In this document: positions 10,479 through 18,713 of the stretch, piece by piece
How positions within the stretch are numbered: the first letter of the stretch is position 1
Layout of the letters: each line of letters opens with the position of its first letter
From: an uncultured Bacilli bacterium
GTDB taxonomy: Bacteria; Bacillota_I; Bacilli_A; RFN20; CAG-631
DNA: 42,711 bases
Direction of reading: 5' to 3'
NCBI GenBank assembly: GCA_934215405.1
Contig: CAKPZU010000005.1
Span: 1 to 42,711, forward strand
Translations under genes and position numbers: made by a program
The notes under the pieces: generated by a model
Seen by the model: the letters and a program-made list of their open reading frames with translations, nothing else
Databases searched by the model: none
Told to the model about the DNA's origin: nothing

Positions 10479-10526
10479 TAATTACACAAAACGATTTCGT
10501 AAAATGTAAATAATTACACAAAACGA
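10464..10526. repeat. Two tandem 31-bp repeats upstream of DUF4143 ATPase
   Basis: Identical copies at 10464-10494 and 10496-10526, period 32. Each contains the imperfect palindrome TGTAAATAATTACA flanked by CGTAAAA and AAAACG. A third inverted pair, AAACGA/TCGTTT, follows at about 10521-10540. This looks like an operator array. Confidence 0.85.
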
Positions 10527-10580
10527 AGATTTTGTCGTTTTTATATATAAAATAGTTTAAAAAGGCTTTATAAAAAATAG

Positions 10581-10650
10581 AAAATAAAATAATGTAACTT
10601 GCTTGTTTGTACTAGTGATTTCCCAAGCTTTTCCCCAAGTACCCAAGCGG
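10581..10650 (-). repeat. Dispersed GGG-rich repeat, copy B
   Basis: On the - strand it reads GCTTGGGTACTTGGGGAAAA, then GCTTGGGAAATC, then ACTAGTACAAACAAGCAAGT. It aligns with copy A through TTGGGAAAT and the following ACAAAYAARYMAGT. It starts about 10 bases after the TAA that ends the extended AbiEii frame. Confidence 0.5.
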
Positions 10651-10660
10651 AAGATATAGT

Positions 10661-11725
10661 TTAATTTTCTTTGAATTGTTCTTTTATTCTAACAGACCAT
10701 GCAGCTATATCATAAAAATGTTTATCTAATTTCTTTAAGTAATTTAACTTTGAATATTTTCCTTGTAATAATTCTTGTTCTTTAATTTTGTTTTTAGAGG
10801 ATTCATTTTTTAATATGCAGGCGATTAAGTACATTACTTTAGCAGCAAACTTATATGCTATCTCAGCATTAAATTTTGTTCCTATGAGAAAGTTCGATAA
10901 TCCTTTTATTCCACATAAATAATCTCTATACGATTCCGAATCGATTTTTCATTTACACATTATTGATACAGCAGCATCAAATGAGTCGAATAAACATTCA
11001 TTTATACTGATATTAAGTCCACGATACTTCAATTCTAATTTAGCAGTTCTTATATAAGAGTCTTTAACATCTTCAAAATTAGTTATTACGTCAAATAAAG
11101 ATGCTATGTCAAAAAATTGCTTAATTGTTTCAATTCTTTTGTCAACAAATTTTCCATTATCTTTTTCAACTATTGGTTTGATTCCTATTGTTTTTGGAGC
11201 AAACGCAGTAAGTTTGTCGCCAAGAAGTGACTCGTGATTAGGTGTTTTTACAAAAATTGGCTTGCCATAGGTTTTAATAAAAGAATTTTTGATTTCTTTT
11301 TCTAAAATTTTTGAATAGTGGTTTTTTTCAAAAAGTACATCTAAAAGAATAGAAGCTTCTTTATTATTGTTTATTAAAGATTTATAAAAAAATTTAAAAT
11401 GGTTTTTAAAAATATTATTTGAATCTTTTCTAACAACCTCCTCATACCTAATAAATGGGTATGTTTTACTGATTTTAAAAATGTATTGCAATAAATTAGT
11501 TCCAGGTTCAACTATTATATCTATATCTGTTGATAACCTTAAAGGATTTTCTAATAATAAAAGTAATGAACTTCCTCCTTTAAATATGAAATTCATTTCA
11601 GATTTTACTAATGCTTCTAGTAATCCAAATGCATAAATTGTCTTTTCAAGAATAATTGGGTCACATTCAAATTCTAATCTTTTATTGTTTATATACTCTT
11701 TTGTAAAAATTATTTTATCAAGCAT
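10661..11725 (-). CDS. abiEii: AbiEii-like nucleotidyltransferase (type IV toxin family), interrupted by in-frame TGA
   Basis: ATG at 11725 overlaps the TAA of the upstream gene by one base (TAATG). The protein has the nucleotidyltransferase signature GGSSLLLLL...DIDI near residues 46-70 and a conserved-type HESLLGDKLTAFAP near 154-168. These match the AbiEii/PF08843 family, which transfers nucleotides to RNA and acts as the toxin in AbiE abortive-infection systems. A TGA at 10949-10951 ends the 258-residue frame, but the same frame then stays open for 95 more codons to TAA at 10661-10663, encoding a protein-like tail that includes a TGG Trp (KVMYLIACILKNESSK, FYDIAAWSVRIKEQFKEN). Standard callers would report 10949-11725. 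The TGA may be a nonsense mutation, readthrough or an error. Pairing with the upstream gene supports a toxin-antitoxin role. Confidence 0.75.
10949..10951 (-). other. In-frame TGA in the abiEii-like gene
   Basis: The codon context is ATG-TGT-AAA-TGA-AAA-ATC-GAT. I read the downstream codons one by one to 10661 and found no stop until TAA. A random stretch this AT-rich would rarely stay open that long. Confidence 0.85.
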
Positions 11726-12402
11726 TATATTTCCTCTAAGAATTGCATGAATTTATCTTTTACTCTTCTTCTTGAAGCATAAGCCATCATTTTATCTACA
11801 TCAATATCGTAATTATCTTTTATGCCGCTAATTACATCTATTTTTCCGCGTGTATCTAATTGCATTTTTCCACAATAAGTATCAACTGCTAGCTTTTCAA
11901 GTCTGATTTTTCTATCATAGTGTGAAACTGGTGCTTTTGAATATAGAGTTTTTACAATAATCAAATCTTCTCTTAAATATGTTGAAATGGTGTCATTGCT
12001 TGGATTTAAAAGAACTAGATGCTGTTTTCCAAATTTATCGTTGATTGCAAAGAAAACATAATCAACAAATTCTTTTTCTACTTCAATATAAATAATGTTA
12101 GTTGATAAAAGAAGATTAAGCCATTCATTAAGCTGCTTATTTTCCCAAATTACAATTTTTAATGCAGGATATAAATTATATAGAAAATTATCAATATCTT
12201 TAGTTAGTTGGCTTTGATAAGTGTATGAATATATTTCTCCCCTTTTAACATATTTCTTTTCTCCGACTCTTACAAGTGAATTCTTTTTGATGTAATTAAA
12301 GAATTTCCATTTTATTGCTGTTTTTGATATGTTTTGATTGGTAATTTTTAAAATTTTGTAAATATCTTCTTCAGAAATAATTTGCTTTTTAACATTTTCC
12401 AT
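11725..12402 (-). CDS. AbiEi/DUF6577-like antitoxin partner
   Basis: The frame is open from a GTG at 12435, but the ATG at 12402 (MENVKKQIISEED...) is the better start because the GTG lies on a TATAAT promoter box. That gives 225 residues. The N-terminal part (about 1-65) looks like a winged-helix region with KWKFFNYIKKNSLVRVGEKK, in the manner of AbiEi antitoxins. The middle and C-terminal parts (VIWENKQLNEWLN, APVSHYDRKIRLEKLAVD, MMAYASRRR) resemble the AbiEi/DUF6577 substrate-like domain. In AbiE systems this protein represses its own operon and counters the nucleotidyltransferase encoded just downstream. The one-base TAATG overlap implies coupled translation. The family call is from motif memory and less certain than that of its partner. 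Confidence 0.65.
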   Translation of the reverse strand: MENVKKQIISEEDIYKILKITNQNISKTAIKWKFFNYIKKNSLVRVGEKKYVKRGEIYSYTYQSQLTKDIDNFLYNLYPALKIVIWENKQLNEWLNLLLSTNIIYIEVEKEFVDYVFFAINDKFGKQHLVLLNPSNDTISTYLREDLIIVKTLYSKAPVSHYDRKIRLEKLAVDTYCGKMQLDTRGKIDVISGIKDNYDIDVDKMMAYASRRRVKDKFMQFLEEI

Positions 12403-12419
12403 TATAATCACCAGCCTTA

Positions 12420-12434
12420 CATTTATATTATACA
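12420..12434 (-). promoter_or_regulatory. -10 box of the AbiE-like operon
   Basis: On the - strand GTGTATAAT lies about 24-33 bases upstream of the ATG at 12402. No clear -35 is visible. Confidence 0.4.
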
Positions 12435-12586
12435 CAATCTTTAATTAAATTCCTACGGATTTAGACACAAATAGCAAAATTTGTCCAATTCCGTATAGTA
12501 AATGTATTGCCTTTACTAGTAATACTAATAATTTCAAATAAATATAATTTGATGGTATGCTATTAAAAGTAATTTATAAAAACAAT

Positions 12587-12624
12587 AAAAAGATAGCATT
12601 TAAAATGAACAATGCTATCTTTTT
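12587..12624 (-). terminator. Terminator of the GH2 gene
   Basis: A perfect 13-bp inverted repeat (arms 12587-12599 and 12612-12624) with a 12-base loop starts two bases after the GH2 stop codon. On the - strand the stem ends in CTTTTT and is followed by T-rich sequence. Confidence 0.85.
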
Positions 12625-12626
12625 AC

Positions 12627-14378
12627 TTAATTTCTTCTATCTTGAATTTCTTTAATTATTTTAGGATCGATTTTATCAGTTCTATCTATATATAATAATC
12701 CATTAACCTCTTGTTGAACATCACTCAATTGAGTGAAGCAATAACCATTTGAATAATCAATTCTATTTAAAGCATTAAATAGCTTAGATAATCGTTTAAT
12801 ATAGTCACTATCATCATTTACTCCAACTCCATATCCCCAATTTTTCATGCCTTCTGTTGAAATTGAAGTGTTCTTTTCATATGCTGTTCCACCAAATTCA
12901 GTAAACATAATTGGTTGATTATTGTATTTATAACCATCTGCAAAAAGGCTTTTATTTGAATCATCATAGGGCTTTGCTAAAACCTTATTTAAATCCTTAA
13001 AGTAGGAATATAATTTATCACCATCTTGTTCATAATGATGAATTGTAATAATATCAGAAATAGTATGCTCCCATCCATCATTAGTTATTACAAATCTATA
13101 TGGATCATATTCTTTTGTAATATAGTAAATGTAATTAACCCATTCTTGTAAAACCTTATTATTTAAAATACCTTCAATTCCCCATGATTCATTAAATAGT
13201 GTCCATGTAATAATAGAAGGATGATTGTAGTTTTGCTTAATTATTTTCATGAATTGCTTTTCATACGCTTGTCTTGAAGCTAAAGTGTTCAAGTAAAATG
13301 ATGGTATCTCTGACCAAATTAGATAGCCTAAAACATCAGCATAATAAGCAAATCTTTCATCCTCTTGCTTTTCATGCTTTCTACAGCCATTAAAGCCTAA
13401 TTCCTTCATTTTAACAATATCGTTATATAAATCCTTATTTGTTAAAGGAGTTAATGATGATGTTAAATAATAGCCTTGATCTAATACTAATTTTTGATAT
13501 AATTTCTTACCATTTAAATAAATGAATCTATCTTTAACTTGTAGTTCTCTTAAGCCAAAATAACTATTTACAGTATCAATTATTTTTCTTTTATTTATTA
13601 ATTCAATTTTTAAGTCATATAAAGCAGGATTATCTAAATCCCATAAATGATATGGCTTTTTAAGTTTTATTTCAACCTTTAAATTATCTTCATTAATTTT
13701 ACTAATATTACTATTAATTATTTCATTATCAAAGTAAATAGTTGATTTTAGTTTCATGTTAATAGCATTAGCTAGACTATATTCTAAATACACCTTTTTA
13801 TCCTTTAAAGAAGGAGTAATTTTAACGTTTTTAACGAAAGAAAGAGGAGTTTTTTCAAGCCAAACAGATTTATAAATTCCTGTTGTTTCAACATACCAGC
13901 AGCCGTGGTTTTTTTCTTGCCATCTTTGCTTGCCACGAATTTTTTGCATATTGAAATCATCTTCACATTTTACTACAATTAAATTGTCACCATTTTTAAT
14001 AAAATTGGTAATGTTAAAGGAAAATCTATGGTAGCCACCTTCGTTTTTATCGACAAATTTTCCATTTACATATAGTTTTGTTAAATAATCAGCACCTTCA
14101 AAGTGAAGAAAATAATTTTTCTTTTCTTTTTCAATATTTATAATTTTTTGATACCAAACATTATCACATCTTTTTTCAATATTAACATTTGAAGCTGCAC
14201 AAAGATATGAAAAAGGAACAACAATGTCATATTCCTTGTTGAATCCTTTATAATATTTTTTACTTTCACCTATGTTATTATAATCAAATGCAAAATCCCA
14301 TTTTCCATCTAATAATTGATAAGAATCTCTAACAAATTGTGGACGAGGGCATTCATTAAAATTAATTTGTTTTCCCAT
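12627..14378 (-). CDS. Glycoside hydrolase family 2 enzyme
   Basis: This 583-residue protein has the full GH2 plan: a sugar-binding jelly roll (about 15-180), an Ig-like sandwich (180-280) and a TIM barrel (285-583). The acid/base is Glu397 in TLFNESWG and the nucleophile is Glu494 in MFTEFGG. The GxNGCRKHEKQED loop and HPSIITW strand are also typical. There is no signal peptide, so it works in the cytoplasm on imported oligosaccharides. The family covers beta-galactosidases, beta-glucuronidases, beta-mannosidases and arabinosidases; the sequence alone does not let me choose. It lies downstream of the araC-type gene on the same strand, has its own promoter and is divergent from the sugar-uptake operon, so it belongs to the same glycan locus. 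Confidence 0.88.
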   Translation of the reverse strand: MGKQINFNECPRPQFVRDSYQLLDGKWDFAFDYNNIGESKKYYKGFNKEYDIVVPFSYLCAASNVNIEKRCDNVWYQKIINIEKEKKNYFLHFEGADYLTKLYVNGKFVDKNEGGYHRFSFNITNFIKNGDNLIVVKCEDDFNMQKIRGKQRWQEKNHGCWYVETTGIYKSVWLEKTPLSFVKNVKITPSLKDKKVYLEYSLANAINMKLKSTIYFDNEIINSNISKINEDNLKVEIKLKKPYHLWDLDNPALYDLKIELINKRKIIDTVNSYFGLRELQVKDRFIYLNGKKLYQKLVLDQGYYLTSSLTPLTNKDLYNDIVKMKELGFNGCRKHEKQEDERFAYYADVLGYLIWSEIPSFYLNTLASRQAYEKQFMKIIKQNYNHPSIITWTLFNESWGIEGILNNKVLQEWVNYIYYITKEYDPYRFVITNDGWEHTISDIITIHHYEQDGDKLYSYFKDLNKVLAKPYDDSNKSLFADGYKYNNQPIMFTEFGGTAYEKNTSISTEGMKNWGYGVGVNDDSDYIKRLSKLFNALNRIDYSNGYCFTQLSDVQQEVNGLLYIDRTDKIDPKIIKEIQDRRN

Positions 14379-14411
14379 AATAATTATATTTCCTTTCCCA
14401 AACTAAAATGA

Positions 14412-14440
14412 ATGTTAGCATTGAATTATTTTATTGTCAA
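14412..14440 (-). promoter_or_regulatory. Promoter of the GH2 gene
   Basis: On the - strand TTGACA (complement of 14435-14440), a 17-bp spacer and TAACAT (complement of 14412-14417), with TG just before the -10. An AAAGGAAA ribosome site precedes the ATG. Confidence 0.75.
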
Positions 14441-14477
14441 TTGCTTAAAACATCATAAATATTTTATATATTTATAA

Positions 14478-15266
14478 TTATTTTTTTCTACTATTTAATT
14501 CTTCATATTCGTTTTTGGTCATGTTAAATTCTTTTTTAAACCATCTATAAAAGTATTCTTCGCTTTCAAAACCAATAGCTTTAATGATCTCTTTTGTAGA
14601 CATATTATTTTCAATCATTTCTTTAACTCTTAATTTTCTAGCAATAGTTAAATCATTAATTGGAGACACATTAAAAAACTTTTTATACAAATAGTTGAAG
14701 CGTGATGGTGAAAAGCCTAATTGATTTACAAGTGTTGACACTTCAATATTATCAGGACATTGATACATATTAAGACGCATTTTTTCAAATTTTTCCTTTA
14801 AGGTATCATCATAATTTTTTCTAGAAATACTTTTATGAGAGATTTTTCTTAATATTTTTACAAATAGTTCAGTTAATAAAGAATCGCTCATCAGTTCATA
14901 GCCATTTAAGGCTTCTTTATGCTCTTTATACATTTCAGCAATCAATTTGCTGATGTCATCTGACATTCTAGGATATAAAAGAGTGTTCATTGGAAATTTT
15001 ATTTTTTCAAAAAATGTATCATCATCGATAGTAAAATCAACGTAATCATGATTTAAACGACTATTAAATGCTTTAAATGCTTGTGGGAAACGTGGTGCAT
15101 ATAAAATACAACTTCCCGGATTAGCAATTATTGTTTCATTATTAATTTTTATTATAACCTTAGAGGTGAAATGAAAGAAAATATATCTATAGCTCCCATC
15201 ATGCCTATCTATTTCAAAAGGATAATTCTCAATCGCATTTGATGCAACATATTCGATATTAAACAT
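14478..15266 (-). CDS. AraC-family transcriptional regulator
   Basis: This 262-residue protein has an N-terminal cupin-like sensing half (about 1-150) and a C-terminal pair of helix-turn-helix motifs (about 160-258) with the typical VNQLGFSPSRFNYLYKKFF and IGFESEEYFYRWFKKEF. Regulators of this type bind a sugar and activate nearby glycan genes. It sits between GH2 and the uptake operon and is divergent from the operon, so it probably controls both. A GGGGGG-rich ribosome site precedes the ATG. The operon promoter upstream of 15534 lacks a good -35, as expected for an activated promoter. Confidence 0.9.
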   Translation of the reverse strand: MFNIEYVASNAIENYPFEIDRHDGSYRYIFFHFTSKVIIKINNETIIANPGSCILYAPRFPQAFKAFNSRLNHDYVDFTIDDDTFFEKIKFPMNTLLYPRMSDDISKLIAEMYKEHKEALNGYELMSDSLLTELFVKILRKISHKSISRKNYDDTLKEKFEKMRLNMYQCPDNIEVSTLVNQLGFSPSRFNYLYKKFFNVSPINDLTIARKLRVKEMIENNMSTKEIIKAIGFESEEYFYRWFKKEFNMTKNEYEELNSRKK

Positions 15267-15533
15267 ATAAGCCCCCCCTCTTCATGCTAATAAAAATATA
15301 TCATACTTTTATAAAAAAACATATATTTTCGAAAAAAAGTCATACTATAATTGCACATATTACTTTAAAAAACACTAAAAAGTAAACATTTTTCCATTAT
15401 TATCCAATTATAAAAAAAATAAACATGCGAAAAAAAGATATATTGTTTTTAAAATTAATCATTAATTTTGAAAAACTATTTATTTATAATTTAAGCAAGA
15501 AAAGATTTATGAAAATAACTAAAGGAGTATTGT
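15267..15533. promoter_or_regulatory. Divergent regulatory region between araC-type gene and sugar-uptake operon
   Basis: A TATAAT lies at 15485-15490 for the rightward operon with only a poor -35 (TTAATT at 15462). Two direct repeats, CGAAAAAAAG, at 15330-15339 and 15428-15437 (98 bp apart) are candidate activator sites. The rest is plain A/T-rich sequence. Confidence 0.45.
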
Positions 15534-16919
15534 ATGAAAAGCAAAAATTATAATGCATTGCTTATGACTATAGTATTAGGCATAACTGGTTGTACAACTA
15601 ATAATCCAAGTGATGAATCATTTGATTTATCAGAAGAATTTACAGAAGATGTAACAATTTCATTTTTTGGCTGGGGTAGTAAGGAAGAGCAAAGTAACTT
15701 TCAAAAATTATGTAATGAATTTATGAAGCAGGAGCCACATATAAATGTGGCTTATTCAGCAACGGATTCATCAACATATATGAACACACTAAAAAATAGG
15801 GCAAATTCTCTTCCGGATGTCTTTTATATGCCAGATTATGCTTTTATGGAATGGGCAGATTCTAATAGATTATTAGCTATTGATGATTATATGAGTGATG
15901 AAGAACTAAGCTCAATGTGGGAAATGTCAACACAAATGTATCGCTATGATGCAGAAACTTATTCTTTAAATAAAGGAAAGCTATATGGTTTACCAAAGGA
16001 TTTGGGACCATATACCTTAGTTTATAATAAAACATTATTAAGAGAATGCTTAAAGGCTAATGGTAATTATGTTAATGATGAAACATCAATTATTAGCGGT
16101 AATAATCCTATGTCATGGAAAGAATTTACAGACTATTTAACAAAGGCTAACACACATAGCAGTAATGGTGTTTATCCAATAGGTTATTATGAATTAATGA
16201 GTGCTGTTTATTCAAATAATGCTAATTTCTTTGATGAAAGTATAAAAAAAGAGCAAATAAGTAGTGATAACTTTATTGAGGCTGTTCAATTTATTGCTGA
16301 TTTAACTTTAAATGGTTTAGCACCAACTGCTAATGAACAATCAGAGCAAAACTCTTTCCAACGTTTTATTACTGAAAAATGTATTTTCACATTTATGGGA
16401 CCATGGGATATGGCAACATTTTGGAAGGATGTACCATTTGAATTTGATATTTGTCCTGTTCCATACGGACCAGCTGAAGGCGCAAAATCAACTACTTGGG
16501 TAGGATCAGTAGCTTATTGTATTAATGCTAAATCAACGCAAAAGAAGGCAGCAGTAAAATTTGCTAAATTTCTTTCATGCTCTTTAAAATCAAGCGAAAT
16601 GAATTATTTATTAGGCCAAGCAGTTCCAAATGTAATCTCATATGCTAAGGAACAATTTGTAAAAGGTGTTGGCTATGATGAAAAGCAAGCTTCTGCCCCT
16701 AAAAATCGTCAATTATTTGTTGATATTATTGAAGGTACTAGTAAAATTCAAGGTAAACAAAGAGCAAAATATTTCTTATATGACAATACATGCTACGATG
16801 ATTTAGAAAGTAATTTATCGTCTGTTTATACAGGAAGCAAAACAGCAAGAGAATTCTTAGAAGCATATGCATCAACATTCCAACATGGACTTGATGATTC
16901 AAATGATAATTTAAACTAA
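15534..16919 (+). CDS. Sugar ABC transporter substrate-binding lipoprotein (CUT1)
   Basis: This 461-residue protein has a short lipoprotein signal with lipobox GITGC (Cys20), then the fold of family-1 extracellular solute-binding proteins: VTISFFGWGSKEEQ, an N-terminal lobe, YGLPKDLGPYTLVYNKTLL and a C-terminal FMGPWDMATFW. It would be held on the membrane by its lipid and pass oligosaccharides to the two permeases encoded directly downstream (18-base gap). The ATG follows AAAGGAG. It is the first gene of the seven-gene operon and lies opposite the AraC-type gene. The sugar is not deducible; the linked GH43 and GH2 enzymes suggest arabino- or xylo-oligosaccharides. Confidence 0.92.
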   Translation: MKSKNYNALLMTIVLGITGCTTNNPSDESFDLSEEFTEDVTISFFGWGSKEEQSNFQKLCNEFMKQEPHINVAYSATDSSTYMNTLKNRANSLPDVFYMPDYAFMEWADSNRLLAIDDYMSDEELSSMWEMSTQMYRYDAETYSLNKGKLYGLPKDLGPYTLVYNKTLLRECLKANGNYVNDETSIISGNNPMSWKEFTDYLTKANTHSSNGVYPIGYYELMSAVYSNNANFFDESIKKEQISSDNFIEAVQFIADLTLNGLAPTANEQSEQNSFQRFITEKCIFTFMGPWDMATFWKDVPFEFDICPVPYGPAEGAKSTTWVGSVAYCINAKSTQKKAAVKFAKFLSCSLKSSEMNYLLGQAVPNVISYAKEQFVKGVGYDEKQASAPKNRQLFVDIIEGTSKIQGKQRAKYFLYDNTCYDDLESNLSSVYTGSKTAREFLEAYASTFQHGLDDSNDNLN

Positions 16920-16937
16920 AAAAGAGGCTTATTTCTT

Positions 16938-17834
16938 ATGACAAGGTCAATTAAGAAAAAATCGTTATTTTTTAAAGAAGAAATTGTTGCATTCTTATTC
17001 ATCTTAATTCCAATTATTGGCTTTATGATTTTTACAGCAATTTCAATGGGAACATCTATTTGGTATAGCTTTAATAAATTTCGTCCAGTAAAGGGTACTA
17101 TTGAATTTATAGGAATCGATAACTATGTAAAGATGTTTAAGGATAAAACTTTTTATGAAGCTTGTTTAAATACAATAGTTTTAATGGCAAGCTTACCAAT
17201 TGGTATGATACTTGGTTTATTGCTTGCTGTATATTTAAAGGACTTAACACATGGAAGTAAGGTATTAAGGGTAATTTATTATTTACCTGTTGTTACTAGT
17301 GCAGTTGCTATTAATCTCGTTTGGAGATATATATTCCAAGCAGAAAGTGGAGCCTTTAATTTAATATTTGGTTTAACAAAAGTTAATAATGGAAAGCCAA
17401 TCTACTGGCTTGGAACAAATAAATGGTTAATAAAGGTAGCTGTTATTATTAAAAATATTTGGAGTGGAATTGGCACAACAATGATTTTATATTTAGCAGG
17501 CTTAAATAATATTTCTAAAACATATTATGAAGCTGCTGAAATAGATGGTGCTAGTAATATTCAAAAATTTTTACATATTACCTTACCATTAATTAAGCCA
17601 ACAACATTTTATTTATTAATCACAGGAATTATTGGTGGATTACAATCTTATACTGATGCTGTTGTCTTTGCAGAAGGACATGAGGGCGTAAGAACAATAG
17701 TATGGTATATATGGCATTATGGAATTGATTCTGGAAACTATGGCTATGCTTCAGCTGTATCAACATTTTTAGGTATTGTTATAATGGTTATAACACTGAT
17801 CCAGTTTAAGCGTACAAAAATGCTAGATATTTAG
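16938..17834 (+). CDS. Sugar ABC transporter permease 1 (CUT1, MalF/UgpA-like)
   Basis: This 298-residue protein has about six membrane segments. The cytoplasmic EAA loop near residues 198-220 (EAAEIDGASNIQKFLHITLP) docks the ATPase. The family pairing is MalF/UgpA with the MalG/UgpE-like protein that follows. No ATPase gene is present in the cluster; CUT1 systems of Bacillota often share one MsmX-type ATPase encoded elsewhere. It ends in TAG, 11 bases before the next start. Confidence 0.92.
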   Translation: MTRSIKKKSLFFKEEIVAFLFILIPIIGFMIFTAISMGTSIWYSFNKFRPVKGTIEFIGIDNYVKMFKDKTFYEACLNTIVLMASLPIGMILGLLLAVYLKDLTHGSKVLRVIYYLPVVTSAVAINLVWRYIFQAESGAFNLIFGLTKVNNGKPIYWLGTNKWLIKVAVIIKNIWSGIGTTMILYLAGLNNISKTYYEAAEIDGASNIQKFLHITLPLIKPTTFYLLITGIIGGLQSYTDAVVFAEGHEGVRTIVWYIWHYGIDSGNYGYASAVSTFLGIVIMVITLIQFKRTKMLDI

Positions 17835-17845
17835 GAGGGCAAAAC

Positions 17846-18712
17846 ATGAATAATAAACAAACATCTCCTAGACTTAAAAAGAAAATATCAATTGGCCATA
17901 TAATTGCAACAATTGTTGTTATATTTGGCTCAATAACAATGCTATTTCCATTTTTATGGATGATAAGCGCCTCTTTTAAAACAAACACAGAGTGCTATTC
18001 AGCAACATTAAACTTTTTCCCTAAAAAAATAATTCTTGATTCATATAAAGAAATATTAACAGATAAAAGCTTTTATAAATCAATTGGCTATACAATTATT
18101 ATTGAAGTAAGCGTAATAGTGATTGGAACTTTAGTTTCCTCATTAGCAGCCTTTGCTTTTTCAAAATTAAAAATGAAATTTAGAAAAACACTATTATTAC
18201 TTTTAATGAGTTCAATGATGGTACCATATGCAACTATTATGCTACCTCAATATCGAGCATTTTTAAGTCTCAATATGGTTGAAACTTTATGGCCACTTAT
18301 ATTACCAGGTTTATTTGGCAATGTTTCTATGATGTTTTTCTTAATTACCTATATGAAAGATGGGATTTCTGATTCAATCATTGAATCAGCTAAAATAGAT
18401 GGAGCATCTTATTTAAAAATGTGGTGGGGTATTGCTCTTCCACTTGCTAAACCTGCAATAGTTGCTCAAGGTATTTTTTGGCTTGTTGGTATATGGAATG
18501 ATTTCTTTGGTCCATCAATTTATCTTACAAATCCAAATGTACAAACATTACAAATATATATAACATCATTAAATGCAAGTAATGATGGTACTAATTTTCC
18601 AGCAATTATGACAGGAGCATTTTTAGCATCATTGCCAATGATTATTATATTCTTATGTTTCCAAGATTTATTTATTAATTCAATTGCTTTAACTGGCCAA
18701 AAGGAGGGATAA
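17846..18712 (+). CDS. Sugar ABC transporter permease 2 (CUT1, MalG/UgpE-like)
   Basis: This 288-residue protein has six membrane segments. The EAA loop is in the form ESAKIDGASYLKMWWGIALP near residues 181-200. A GGAGGG ribosome site precedes the ATG. It forms the channel with the preceding permease. The stop lies one base before the next ATG, implying tight translational coupling with the GH43 gene. Confidence 0.92.
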   Translation: MNNKQTSPRLKKKISIGHIIATIVVIFGSITMLFPFLWMISASFKTNTECYSATLNFFPKKIILDSYKEILTDKSFYKSIGYTIIIEVSVIVIGTLVSSLAAFAFSKLKMKFRKTLLLLLMSSMMVPYATIMLPQYRAFLSLNMVETLWPLILPGLFGNVSMMFFLITYMKDGISDSIIESAKIDGASYLKMWWGIALPLAKPAIVAQGIFWLVGIWNDFFGPSIYLTNPNVQTLQIYITSLNASNDGTNFPAIMTGAFLASLPMIIIFLCFQDLFINSIALTGQKEG

Positions 18713-18713
18713 A

